Shown in pieces: positions 21,856 through 33,142 of a DNA stretch of 64,000 nt (positions are counted from its first letter, which is position 1; each line of letters opens with the position of its first letter). Source of the stretch: Charina bottae. Its lineage: Eukaryota; Chordata; Lepidosauria; Squamata; Charinaidae. The notes under the pieces were generated by a model. It was not told where the DNA came from. It saw nothing but the letters and a program-made list of their open reading frames with translations, and made no database searches. The position numbers were made by a program, and so were the translations under genes. Where the stretch lies: positions 78,048,798 through 78,112,797 of the forward strand of contig JALMGJ010000004.1 of the NCBI GenBank assembly GCA_023362775.1. Reading direction: 5' to 3'.

Positions 21856-22121
21856 CAGTGCTTTCCAAACTGCTGCTGTTGGCGACACAACAATGGCGGC
21901 AGCGGCAGTGGCGCAAGGGCGCGCATGTGCACGGAGTCGGCGTGGGCATGTATGGTGGCAGCAGCAGCGGCCTCGCTAAAACGCGGATGCGCTGATGGCA
22001 CGCTGCTGCCGCCATGCACACCACTGCTGCCACGCACGCTGCCGCGCCGCCGCTTCGCAACACACTAAACTGTGTGTCGCGACACACTAAAGTGTCGCGA
22101 CACACAGTTTGGAAAGCTATG
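21856..22121 (-). mobile_element. hAT-type MITE, copy 3
   Basis: Perfect 8-bp duplication gcatagag (21848-21855 and 22122-22129). Ends CAGTGCTTTCCAAAC and GTTTGGAAAGCTATG. It shares the 'gtgtcgcgacacac' end with copies 1, 2 and 4, but its core is a different GC-rich sequence dominated by 'gctgctgcc' and 'cggcagcgg' units. The open frames there (21788-22144 on -) are compositional. Confidence 0.9.
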
Positions 22122-22433
22122 GCATAGAGTAAGGGGAAAAACATGCTACCATTCTGCTAAAGAATAACATCATAAAATATAATAAAAGTTGCTGCATTCT
22201 TTCATGTTTTAATTTTTCTTTGACATTTTTGCAATACCACCATAATTTGGCATCATCATAATCAGAAAAGATATGTGACACTTCAGAGAATATCATTTAA
22301 ATTGAATACATTCTTGAAATATATAAGATTTGGATTACTTGAAGCCTATTGCTGCTTGTTTCATTGGCATTAAAAGCAAACTGGAGCCAGTTTAATTTTA
22401 ATTTGCTTTTAATTAATTTTAATTTTAATTTAA

Positions 22434-22672
22434 AGCAAACTGGAGCCAGTTTGGTCTAGTGGTTAAGGAACCAGGCTAGAAACCAGGAGTCTGAGAGTTC
22501 TAGTCCCGCCTTAGGCATGAAAGCCGGCTGGGTGACCTTGGACCAGTCACTCTCTCAGCCCAATTCACCTCACAGGGTGGTTGTTGTGGGGAAAAGAGGA
22601 GGAGGAAGGAGTATTAGGTATGTTCACCGCCTTGAGTTATTTATAAAAATAATAAAGACAGGATAGAAAACA
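22434..22672 (+). mobile_element. tRNA-derived SINE (Sauria SINE), nearly complete
   Basis: Head 'gagccagtttggtctagtgg', B box 'gagttctagtcccgcctta', body 'gaaagccggctgggtgacct', and the tail 'ccgccttgagttatttataa' with AATAAAG and an A-rich end. This is the classic Sauria SINE order. Its first 20 bases are repeated upstream at about 22376-22400, separated by TTAATTTT repeats, suggesting a false start or local duplication at the insertion point. Confidence 0.85.
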
Positions 22673-23097
22673 AACAAACAAAAAAATATCTATTAGTTTG
22701 TTTTTGGCTAGCTGTATCTAGCAAAGATTTTCAGAAATGACCAGTTTATTTTCTGAAATCCTATGCCCATCTTAAAAACAGAAATGCTAAAGTATAATAA
22801 GCTTTATGTAATGGCCTATTACTTCCTCATTGTGCCATGAAATATTTTAGCATTAAGGCAAAAAAGCAGCTAAACAAGCTCACACATTTTCCCAACTTTG
22901 AAAACAGAAGCAGCACTGAAGGTCAGCTTCCTACATATACCTATGCCATTTCCAAGTCTCTTTCCCTTTTCCGTATTAGGAACACAACATACTTTCAATC
23001 TGACAATTCATTGCCAGTAGAGGTCCCCACCTACATGTTCACTTTATAGTGGACCATTGAAAAACATACGTCACATACCAAACTGTGAGTACTGTAT
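22673..23097. other. Intergenic sequence, no gene seen
   Basis: The frame at 22837-23049 (+) has no recognisable domain. Confidence 0.5.
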
Positions 23098-23114
23098 CTA
23101 CAAATGGTGAATAT

Positions 23115-24347
23115 ATTTTTTAATAATTTTATTTTATTTACGTTTTTCATAAACATAGTAAAAACTAATGCAAACTAAACTAGAATAAAAAAGAAAAAGT
23201 TCAGAAGGTGCAGAAAAAAGGAAAAGAAAAAAGTAGAGAAGGAAAAGGCAACTAACAATAAAGAAGTGGCTTCCAACCTTCATCACACTGAGCATAAGCT
23301 ATTATAAAAACTTTTCACCCTCTTTTAAAGTTACAAATAAAAAAACCCCTCTTCTCCCCATACCCTAACCTTTATTTATAGGCAACCCAGAAATCATCAT
23401 CTTTTCAGTCCTGGTTCAGCAAAAAGTCCATTAGGAGTTACCAGAAATATCAAACAAATAGTTTATCCCTGGTCAAATAGTCCAACTTTATATTCCTTCT
23501 TTTTACTCTGCACAATCTTGACCTTTAAATCATTCCTGTGGCATTGCAGGATTTGATCTTTCACCACTCTTTGGCATTTAAAAGGAATCTTCAAAGCTTT
23601 TACCAGCGTACTATGTAAATCCCATAAAGAGGCATCGTCCAGGATTTCTTGTTGCAGCTGTTCCATGTCCAGATCCTATTCTTGATTTGTTGATTTGTCT
23701 TTTGTATTCCTATTTTGGTAATCTCAGTTTTGTTGTCTTCCATGCCTTCAAACTCTATAATGACTATGTCAGGTAAAAGTTTTTAAAAGTTTTTCTCATA
23801 ATCTTCTAAAAGTTTATCCATAGAAATCTGTATCCTTTCTGCAATATTAGTTTAATATCTCATTCCAGTTATCAAAAATCTGTTTAAGATAAGAAAAAGT
23901 TATAGCCAGCTTAGCCATTTTAAGTCTTTTCTGCCTAGTCCTTTAGTTCCCTCTAGTGCCCATTCGCAACCTTCATCAAGCCTCAGTTCCTAATATGGGT
24001 TTAGTTCCATTTCAGTCATTCCACCCACATATATTATTTAATTATATACTTGTTTTTCAGATCTTACAGCAAAAATAATCAATATTCCAAATCTCGCTGG
24101 CCTCCCAATCCGTTTAAAACTTTCTTAAATCAAAATCTTTTTTTTTGCTTTTTGCCAATTGTATATTATTTTAAATTCTTAACTCTCTGCTTAAAATTTC
24201 TTAAATTCGAAGAAGGTGGTAAAACTCACCAGGTGTTAATTAAGCTCACCATTTTGAAGGTTTCTAATATCCATAAAGTGGTTAAATTGAACATTTCCGA
24301 ATGTGATTAGAAAGTGAGTTTGGCTGGCTTAGTGTCCTTATTAAAGG
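23115..24347 (-). mobile_element. L1-mobilised insertion with 17-bp target duplication
   Basis: ctacaaatggtgaatat occurs at 23098-23114 and 24348-24364. On the - strand the insert ends in an A/T-rich tail (23115-23150), the signature of LINE-1-type retroposition. - strand coding traces ('MEQLQQEILDDASLWDLHST', preceded by 'AKLAITFSYLKQIFDNW') resemble a broken L1 ORF1-like protein. No reverse transcriptase is present, so this is a non-autonomous or internally deleted L1. Confidence 0.7.
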
Positions 24348-24364
24348 CTACAAATGGTGAATAT

Positions 24365-24871
24365 TTAACTTCCAAATCAAAAGCCATTCATTAGGCAATT
24401 TTAAAGTATCTTTAAAAACAAACATTGTACATGAAGTTTTGCCAAACAAAATGTCCAAGCATTCAAACTGAAGCAGCATGAAATCCAAAACAGGATTAGA
24501 TCTAAATGCAATTAACCAAGCAGGTTGGCAGTTTCTAAATTCATTTCAGTCACTTTTCATCTTAGAATGTGCATTTATACAAGGAAATAAGTTCAACATG
24601 AAGAGTGGTACAGAGTAAGCCTGCAAAGGAAGAGATACTCCTAGCCAGAGGAAGAAAAAATGGCCCTCTTCTCCAGGATATGGACTGAAATTTTAAGACA
24701 ACCGAGTCTTTGCTGTCAGCATCCCAGCAGGAATTAGGAGGGTCAGAAAGGAATGTCACTTCCTTAAAGGCTTAAGAGTGAACAACCTTGTACCTACAAG
24801 CAAGCTCACAATGCTGGTATTTAATGGGGGAAAAAAACATATGAAGGATGCTGGGCCAAGCTGCTTCCCTC
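24365..24871. other. Intergenic; may include the 3' UTR remnant of the CRYAB copy
   Basis: Directly downstream (on -) of the CRYAB-like frame. An ATTAAA lies near 24820 on the - strand, but no poly(A) tail or target duplication was found, so the 3' end of the retrocopy is not fixed. Confidence 0.4.
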
Positions 24872-25382
24872 TTATTTTCCAGTGACAGCCGGCTTCTCTT
24901 GGCGACTGATGGGAATACTCCGTTCCAATGCAGGGGCTTTATTGGGGGGCAGTGATGGACAGTACCCCATCTGGAGACAAGGCGGAGGTGAGAGCTGCCA
25001 GATCAATCCCCTTGGGGATCATGTAGCAACAGTGGAATTCACAGGAGATGTAGCCATGTTCGTCCGGACGCTCCTCATGTTTGGCGTGTACTTCAATGTA
25101 GCTGCCTACCACCTTCACATTTAACTCCTCTGGTGAAAAATGCTTGACATCCAGCAAGACAGAGAACTTATCCTTGTCCAGCTTCATCTCCGACAGCCCT
25201 GAGTCCGGAACACTTGGCATCTGCATGGTTGGAAAGCGCATGTAATAAGGGCAGAGGGTGGCCGACATCAGGTCGGTCTCCATCAGCCCCTCTCCGAACC
25301 TTTGGTCGAAAAGGCGAGGCGGGAAAAGCGAAGGGAAGGCCATGGTCCGGCGGAGCCAGGGGTGGTGGATGGCAATGTCCAT
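24872..25382 (-). pseudogene. CRYAB: Alpha-B-crystallin (CRYAB) retrocopy
   Basis: CRYAB is a small heat-shock chaperone of lens and muscle; the normal gene has three coding exons and about 175 codons. Here one uninterrupted stretch reads [12 protein letters not shown], then 'RLFDQRFGE', '[20 protein letters not shown]', '[15 protein letters not shown]' and 'LSPDGVLSI', so the introns are gone. A single extra C in the C run near 24940 shifts the frame and creates an early stop; the true C-terminal codons continue in the next frame to a TAA at 24872-24874. The arginine-rich strand after 'EFH' (RKYR in the usual protein) reads CCYM here, which loses charges that the dimer interface needs. Best explained as a processed pseudogene. 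Expression was not assessed. Confidence 0.87.
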
Positions 25383-25444
25383 GACACAGGAGGGAGCAGC
25401 GGCCGAGCTCTACCGACCTAGCAAGCCTTGACTGCACCGCGAGA

Positions 25445-27039
25445 CGCAGACCTAATCCTAGAATGGAAATTAGGCCATTGCTAACAATGAGCCTAATGCT
25501 GGCTGGCTGGCAATTTTTAAAGACTAGGGCTCAGCTTGCATATACAGCAAGGTATCTTTTTAACATTATGTAAACAGAACCAAATGCAACCTTTACTTTC
25601 TATTTAGTACATTATAAAGAGATTCTGCCAGTTAAGTTGGCATATGCTGTTCCTGTGGGAACATTTTATAGACTATCTCATTGTGATTAGACTGTGGTCT
25701 ATCATGTGCTTGATAATGTTTCATCAGATATTGTATAGTACTGAAAAATATTATAGAGTAATTGTGCTTTTTTTAAAAAAATGAAATGCTATCTAAAAGT
25801 GTTTAATTGGTTTAGTTCTTGTATCTTCAAAGTATGAACCAACTTGATCTCTCCCCATAAAATGAAGAACCATTCATTTCATTTTTTCCATATGTGTGTG
25901 GACTTATCACAGCTGCAAGGAGTCTGAAGCCCTTCACACATTTTTGAACAATACTCACAGAGACTTCGTAGAATTGGACATCCAAATAAAGAAATATACA
26001 ATATTCTGGGGCTGCTGGAAGCAGGGGTTCTTTAATGGTGGGAAGGCTGCTGAGTCTCTAGCTGCAAGAACGTAATTTTTCAGGCTGACCCAGGGACATT
26101 ATTGAAAAGACTATTCCATGTATGTCTCTAATCTCTGCGTACTGAGAAAAAGACCCTTTTTGCCCAATCTGTGAACACTGTATCTTGGGCGAGGAAAGGG
26201 AAAGAAGATAATTCAATGCAATTGCAATCCTAAATCCAATTATCTAGGAATAACCTCCATTTAAAGCAGAGATGTTAAGCATTAAAATTCTGCTCTTTGG
26301 CTGTGTTTGAAGAGCCTGGGCCCTGGATGAGTAAGAGGATGATATCTGATTTATAATGTACAGACTGGCAGTTCTGTTAACGTGGAAGAGTGTACAATGT
26401 TTCTGGATTGACCTGCACTCCCTCAAAACAGATTCCCAGTTGGGGGATGGTGGTGACCATTATCAGGAGCTTTTTGCAAAGGTAACCTTTCAAAATATAA
26501 TGAAACCTGGTCTCTGTTGGTTACAGCCTAGTTACACCCTAATGGCAGTTTGCAGGCCTACTCTAATGCCTACATTGTGGTTTGGCCTTTGAAAAAAAAG
26601 CCCAGGCATTGAATCACATGGTTCCAATTTTGTAGCACCTTTACTGGGGATAATTCAAGACATTAATTTTAACCTTTAAAACCCTTAACAGCTTAAGACT
26701 CCGATTCCTTAAGAACAACTTAATTGATTATAAAGACTGTGCCTTAAAATCACTTTCATTAGCTTGTTCTGAATCCCAGCACCATTAGAAGTAAAATTAG
26801 TAAAGTAAAAAAAATAGATTATGTGTATTATAGAATGTACACACTTATGTCAGAGTACCTTCTAGGAACTAAAATTAATTTATTTACAAACAGGCACATA
26901 TTTACTGTAAGTTAATTACAATAAGATAAAGTAATATATATTGCTCAGTAGGTCCTAAACAATATTAATAGTATGATCTCAAACGCCCAAACAGCTCCCC
27001 AATAAGAGTCTTGACACAATTTTATTATTATCTTGAGCA
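25445..27039. other. Intergenic sequence, no gene seen
   Basis: About 1.6 kb of AT-rich DNA. Small frames at 26244-26426 (-) and 26356-26592 (+) have no recognisable family. Confidence 0.55.
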
Positions 27040-27500
27040 ATGTTAATACATAAAACAGACGTGGGAATTTTTCCACCTTTTTTGTCTCCTGAAGATTTAT
27101 GAACAACCTGTGATCTCCTGCCTAGTTGTAAACCGGGCAGCATAAGGGTTTACATGCAGAAATGCACATTCCTTCGTGGTTAGCCAGGACTAAAGCATGC
27201 ACGTCATAAATCGGAGTTACCCTGTCGCGAACTCGATTGCCCAATAATTCGCTTCCAAGACACGTTCAGAGAAGAGATCTTCCAAGTCTCTAGAGGTGAG
27301 CTACGTCACGGAAAACTACCGATAAAGAGGAACCTCAGCATTGTTCTCATTTGCGACACTCGCCTTTCACACCATTTAACTTCTTACGGACGTGGTAATC
27401 TGAGGAACCCGCCTACAATCGCCCCTAAACAACAGAGATACAAAAAAAAGTAGACTTATCTCTATGCTCTCTAGTAAAATTCCTGTTAGTCACCTGCATC
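27040..27500. other. CpG-retaining unique patch with a CRE-like site
   Basis: About 460 bp with several intact CpGs in an AT-rich region and no repeat signature. It contains 'gctacgtcacgg' (27299-27310), which includes TACGTCA, a CREB/ATF-type half palindrome, and 'agaggtgagctac' just before it, which could be a splice donor. It could be a distal enhancer or a first exon of a noncoding transcript. No ORF. Evidence is compositional only. Confidence 0.3.
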
Positions 27501-27734
27501 ATGCGCGGGTGAAATGAAAACTGCTCAATAAAAATCCCTGGAAAAACCCAGGACTTTTAGATGTAAGCGGCAAAAACATGTAAAGGACTTATTTACATTA
27601 CATTAAAATTATGCTTTTATTCTGTTTAGGAAATATGATTCCGTTTTATAGAGGGTTTTTTTTTTATTCGTCTTTGGTGCAAATCCATTGCTAACACACA
27701 ATCCATATTAATGTACAACTTGATACAAAATAGT
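27501..27734. other. Intergenic sequence, nothing recognised
   Basis: Contains a T run near 27656-27664. Confidence 0.4.
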
Positions 27735-27862
27735 GTATTGAGCCAGTCAGTCTCAATCTACCTGACAGGGTTGTTGTGGGGAAAAATGGACAAGGGAGTG
27801 TTATGCATGTCACCTTGAGCTTCTGGAGGAAAGGTGGGATATAAAATAAATGTAAGTGTAAT
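27735..27862 (+). mobile_element. tRNA-SINE 3' fragment
   Basis: Contains 'gagccagtcagtctcaat', 'cctgacagggttgttgtggg' and the tail 'ggaaaggtgggatataaaat'. This is the back half of a squamate tRNA-SINE; a related tail is at about 38940-39020. Confidence 0.6.
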
Positions 27863-28704
27863 ACTGTTAAAACAACCTCAACAACAACAACAAGCCATTA
27901 CTTCTTTTTTCCTATGACTTTTTAAAAGTTATCTTGCCTGATAATGTGTTTTTAGTACTCAAGAGCTTGCCCATTATTTGTAACTCCAAGTTGACAGACT
28001 GTAATAGCAAATTTACATGCCTCTCTTCTCAGACCCAATTAGCATTAACAACAGTTTGTTCTCCTTGTAGTGCATTTTTATTTTTTATAACTGCCTCTAA
28101 GATATTTGCAAGTTCAGCATTATATCATTTTGCAATAATACTAGTTGGCATTTTATTACACACAGCATGCTAGATTCCTGTTTGCTTTTCATTAAAAGAA
28201 TAATAAATTAAAGTTTGATGAGGTATTGAGCCTGACTGGTGCTCAGGGTAGAGTCTCTGAGGTCATCATCTTGAACAGAGGAATTAAGACATGCAAAAAT
28301 TTGCAATATTGTCTGCACTGTAATCAGAGTAGATTGTATTATTAGTCACAATCAGGTTTTATTAGTTGGTTCTTATAAAAGGAAGGCAAAGAACTAATTA
28401 ATTTGTGTTTTCCTTGCATGCTGGTGCCCATGGCACTCTATGTTGCCAATCTTACTGGCCCCCCTTCAGGCCCTTGTACATTCACCTGGATTCTATTCTC
28501 TGAGTGTGTCCTTTCTGTCACCAACCACACCATTGCAAGATCCCAGATTGGTGCTCCTTTGCTGGCAACCCTACCTGCTGTGCTGCTGCAGTACAAATGT
28601 CTTTGACTGACATCCAAATAGAGCAATTCTTTACTGTATTTTTAAATCAGTTTTATCCTGTGGTTGACCAGTCAACAAAGTGTTGGATGCATTTATACTT
28701 GTGT
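27863..28704. other. Intergenic sequence, no gene seen
   Basis: 28400-28620 is less AT-rich and has open frames on both strands, but none resembles a known protein. It may be an old repeat. Confidence 0.45.
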
Positions 28705-28715
28705 ATACAGGGGGC

Positions 28716-29061
28716 ATAATTCTGAGAGTGCCTTGGACTGCAAGAAGATCAAACCAGTCCATACTCCAGGAAATAAAGCCAGACTGCTCACTTGAGGGAA
28801 TGATATTAAAGGCAAAACTGAAGTACTTTGGCCACATAATGAGAAGACAGGATACCCTGGAGAAGATGCTGATGCTAGGGAAAGTGGAAGGCAAAAGGAA
28901 GAGGGGCCGACCAAGGGTAAGATGGATGGATGATATTCTGGAGGTGACGGACTTGACCGTGGGGGAGCTGGGGGTGGTGACGGCCGACAGGAAGCTCTGG
29001 CGTGGGCTGGTCCATGAAGTCACGAAGAGCTGGAAGCGACTGAACGAATAAACAACAAAAA
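28716..29061 (+). mobile_element. RTE LINE 3' end (BovB-related), 5'-truncated
   Basis: Bounded by atacagggggc at 28705-28715 and 29062-29072. It encodes 'RVPWTARRSNQSILQEIKPD', 'AKLKYFGHIMRRQDTLEKML' and 'LVHEVTKSWKRLNE', the extreme C terminus of an RTE protein, followed within a few bases by the 3' end 'cgaataaacaacaaaaaa'. The frame is open. The protein differs at many positions from the BovB at 5023-6351, so it is another subfamily. Confidence 0.88.
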
Positions 29062-29066
29062 ATACA

Positions 29067-29393
29067 GGGGGCGTGGGGACTCAGCGGGTAAGACGCCACG
29101 CTTGTCAATTGGAAGATTGCAAGTTCGGAGGTTCAAATCCCTAGTCCTGCGTGTGATGGAGTGAGCTCCCGCACTAGCCCCAGCTCTTGCCAACCTAGCA
29201 ATTTGAAAGCATGCAAATGCAAGTAGATTAATAGGTACCACTTTGGTGGGTAGGTAACAGCGTTTCGCGTGTGTCATGTCAGCCACGTGACCGTGGAAGT
29301 GTCTTCGGACAATGCTGGCACTTGGGCTAACAAACGGAGAATGAGCACCAGCCCCTAGTCAGACACGACTGCACAAATGTTCAGGGGGATCAT
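29067..29393 (+). mobile_element. tRNA-derived SINE, second family, copy 1
   Basis: Head 'gactcagcgggtaagacgcc' (A box), 'ggttcaaatcc' (B box), then 'gagctcccgcactagcccca', 'gccaacctagcaattt', 'aatgcaagtagattaatagg', 'cacgtgaccgtgg' and 'tagtcagacacgactgc'. Same family as 36588-36919. The RTE end at 28716-29061 was inserted at its 5' edge. It resembles the tRNA-SINEs described in Anolis and other squamates; I am not certain of the family name. Confidence 0.82.
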
Positions 29394-29395
29394 TC

Positions 29396-29882
29396 ATTCA
29401 TTCAATTAAATTTCTATGACCGCCCATCTCCCCCTCAAGGAGGGACTCTGGGCGGTTTACAACCAAACAACATCATTAAAATACAAGAAATATAACAATA
29501 AAAATATAAATACAATATAAATACAATAAAATCCAAGTTGCAGATGGTTCTTACAGTGACTCTAAAAATATTTAAAATATTTAATACGGCTCTAAGAAAT
29601 CAGCCATCCCCAAGCGTGACCACTTTCCTTCGTGCCCCAGGCGAAATCACAGAGCCAAGTTTTTAATTTTTTCCTGAAGACCAGGAGTGAAGGGGTCTGT
29701 CTTATATCTGGGGGGAGTGTGTTCCATAGGGCAGGCGCTGCTGCAGAGAAGGCTCGCCTCCGAGACCCCGCTAGATGGAGTTCTTTTATAGAGGGGGTCT
29801 GCAGCATGCCCCCTCTGCAAGATCGGGTGGGACAGGACAATGTAATGGGGATGAGGCGGTCCCTCAGATAACCTGATTTATC
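29396..29882 (-). mobile_element. L2 LINE 3' part
   Basis: On the - strand 29592-29840 encodes 'AFSAAAPALWNTLPPDIRQT' and 'SLLVFRKKLKTWLC', the conserved C terminus of L2 reverse transcriptases. The 3' end reads on + as 'accgcccatctccccctcaa' near 29420 with 'gggcggtttacaa' after it. 5'-truncated and moderately diverged. Confidence 0.82.
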
Positions 29883-30660
29883 AGTTATCAGATAAAGATA
29901 ACTTTACCTTTATACATGCAAGTAAACATCTGTATCCACGTCAAACCTCCAGGTCAAAATAAAATTCTTCCTTTAATCATACACATTTACAGGTTCATGC
30001 ACAAGCCGGAACCAGCACCCCACAGCAACCCCATGGTTGATGTCCATAGTCTCAAGCAGCTGTTCCAGCTGCCTGTTTGGTCTGGGGAAAGTCAGGGGAA
30101 GCAAGGAAGCATTTCTTGGCCTTAGATGCACCAGCACACATAAATATTGGGGACAGGAGTACCCAGAGCAGCCTTGGGTGCATGTCACAGCTTGGGGTTC
30201 CCCATGTAAATGAGTTACATGATTTGTTTGTCTTCAGGTGCTTCAAAGCTGGTCAGGATTGCTGGAAGGCTGAAGGTAAGCTAAACAGGTAGCTGTAGCA
30301 GCAGGGTGCCCTATTGTTAATGGCTGAGCTTTCTCCAAGATCCTTAGTACTGCTTTCAGTGGAGAGATACATGATGCTGGTGCAGGGGAGAGACCTGTGG
30401 AGGGCTGTTTGGGCAGAGCTCCTTGGCTGAGCAGCACTGACGAGCTTGTGTCTCACCTATGCCTGGAGTTCCTGGATCCTCCACAGAATCATCCACACTG
30501 CCAATGGAATCTTGCAGCATGAAAGATTCAGCTTCCTGGCAACTGCACACCATGGGCGCCGCTGCACAAGGATGGGGAGGAACTGACTATACTGTAGGCA
30601 GGCTTAAAGATGCAGGTCGTTCATTTGGAAACACATACACAAGATTACTTTAAAATTAGT
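29883..30660. other. Unassigned block, less AT-rich
   Basis: About 30000-30600 has higher GC and open frames on both strands, none with a recognisable product. Possibly an old LTR-type repeat on the - strand, or unique DNA upstream of C21orf91. Confidence 0.35.
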
Positions 30661-31099
30661 ATTATAAATTAAAGAGTAAACATCTTTGCTAGAATTCATT
30701 GTTATTGGATACAGATCAAACGAGAAAAAAATACGTTTAGCCATAAAAACATCTAAGAAATCCTGAAGTTTCCTATCATCCTTTATTTTCTGCTGCACAC
30801 ATTTTCACTTCTGAGGACTGTAAACAACTCTTCGGAACAGGAAATGCGTAGGTCTGCGGGAGTAGATCTATAGCTTGCAGCATTGGTTGCTACCTGTTTG
30901 GGGCTGACGATCATCTTTTTCTTAGACCGTGAGGAAGGGGGAAAACAATGGTGACCTTTCACAATGCTGCCCAATCAGAGGGACAGAGAATTAGATGTTA
31001 CTCAAATCCCATTCTTCAGAGGGAAACAAGAAAAGAAAGGAGAAGGGGGGAAAGGAGAGTTGGAGGTGAAAAAGGAGCTTTCTTCTTCTCCTAGATAAT

Positions 31100-31322
31100 C
31101 ACCCCTCCCTGGCAAGCAATGGTATAGTCCGGAAGCAGGCAGAGTCGGGGTTTCCCCCATGCTGGGAGGCCGGGCTAAGCTTAGATTTGCTGCCGCCGCC
31201 GCTGCCGCCGCTACCTCCTCCTCTTTTTCGCTGCTGCTGTTGCTGTTTCTTCGACAGCCATTTCGTGAGCACCCATCGTGAGCACCGAGAACCCGGGAGC
31301 GCGGCGGTCACGTGTGGCCAGG
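31100..31322 (+). promoter_or_regulatory. C21orf91: C21orf91 promoter region and noncoding exon 1
   Basis: A local GC- and CpG-rich patch with (GCC)n triplets near 31188-31210 and a 'tcacgtg' E-box near 31308-31314. It ends in a strong splice donor at 31323 ('ccagg|gtgagg'). It lies 2.2 kb upstream of the first coding exon, whose own ATG follows its acceptor by only 7 bases, so a separate 5' UTR exon is required and this is the best candidate. The transcription start is not fixed. The frame at 31187-31384 is compositional. Confidence 0.6.
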
Positions 31323-33097
31323 GTGAGGAGGAGGAGAAGCCCCCAGGGGTGGCATGCTTGCGTGTGGAGGGCTGGGAGCCCTAAGGGTTTAACTGGGGTC
31401 AGCTCAAAGCGGAGATGAAGCTTGCCTAGACAGGTGGGATTTACTCTTAAAAAGGAGAGTGGGAACGGTGTGGACTAGGGCAGGAGCCCTCGAGGACATT
31501 GGGGTCCAAAAAGAGAACATTCGGGTTCTTTTCCTAGCGGCTTTGCATAATGCTGGAAGGACTCGTGCTCATTTCAGACTAGCGATTGGGTGGGTTGGGG
31601 GCGGAGGAATTGCAGCTGCGTGGTTCTGCTCTCCTCTCAAAAAATTGAGACAAATTTTTGCCTTTCTTTTCCCGAGGAGCTTGTGTTCATCACCTCTCTC
31701 CCCATCCTCAGCCTTTCCCAGCCTTCTACCCTCTAGATGAGTTGGGACTACAGTATCACTTCTAGAAGTCCCAAGTAATCTCGATCCTTCCAGCTCAGGA
31801 AAGGCTTCTCTGGAGGTTGGGATATTGGGCACACCACATGAGCAGGGGAAAGGGACTGAGGAGAGGCAGGGAAGTGAATATTGTCAGGCTTAACCTAAGC
31901 GTGCCTTATGAAATGAGCGACCATCTTTGTACATACAGATGCGATAATTTGACAATGGGGTATAAGTCCAAAGAATACTGTACATGCAAGAGCTGAAATG
32001 TTAGAAAACAAAAACTGCCTCTGTACCTGTGTCAAGTACATTTCCCTAGACCTAAATTAGCTCCTATTTTTCCAGGATGTAAGAAAGTTTTCGTTTTCCA
32101 GTTATATTGATTTTCATTGTAAAAAGAGAGTCAATTGAGAACACCAATCCTTAGTGTAGCTCTTGTTCTCATTAAGGTGGGCAAAATTTTTAAGATAGAT
32201 ATATATTTCCCCTAAGAGTGGAGGTAGAATTAGACTTGAGAAGCAAAAGTGTGCAGATGTCTAGTATCCTCTTCATTGAAGCCTTGGCCAAGCCTCTTTG
32301 GTTCCCTTTCGGCAAAAAGAAAGTGGCCTAGTTCCAGTTTTAGGGAAAGGGAAGACCTGAAGAACATCCTACATCTCCCAATGAGAAATGCTGTTTAGAA
32401 AACAATTCTGAAATTTAACTTTTTTTCTTTTTTTGCACATTTAGTGCTTCTCCAAGCTCTTAATTGATGAGATGAAAGGCAATTTATTTGATAACAAGAC
32501 TATTCTTACTGCTCTGTAGATATAGTTTAAACAGGAAGTTGAAGATAATAATTATACTCCTGTTTGTTTAGGAAATACAAATGTGATGATTAGTGCTCAC
32601 AGCTCATAGACAACAGTTTTGCATTCTGTTGTGGGGGAAAATTACAAGCTCAAAATGGCTCTCTAAAAAAGATACCTTAGAGCTGTCAAAATAAGTTTCT
32701 ACATTTATGAGATAAACAGTGCATCATTGAACTGGCACAAAGGTTTAAACTCTTTCATTAAAATGGGAAATTGTTGAAAGGACACTGTATTTTCCTTTGT
32801 GTCTCATTAGTGATTTACACATTTATTTTATTTATTTAAGAAACCCTATAGGGTCGGTCATCTTATGTACCATAACTCTGGGTGACTCACAGCAACAATA
32901 GGGTGTTTGTGTGTGTGTATGTATGAATATGTATATACATGAAACAATTTAAAAAAACGACATCCAAAAAACAGCTCCCAGCGCCCTACAACACTCGTAA
33001 TATGTAAGCAATTACTGGGCTCCAGCCTCACGCTATGGCTATGCTTGGGGGAAGTGCCAGCTTTTTAAGGCCTTCCAGAAGGGTGTAGCCTGCTGGA

Positions 33098-33142
<45 letters not shown>

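Noticed and set aside
24882..25124. + strand frame over the CRYAB copy
   Set aside because: Antisense of the crystallin frame, with no similarity of its own.
31187..31384. Possible coding sequence in the GC-rich patch
   Set aside because: Composition-driven runs of P, L and C. The region is better explained as the noncoding first exon, since the coding exon starts at 33501.
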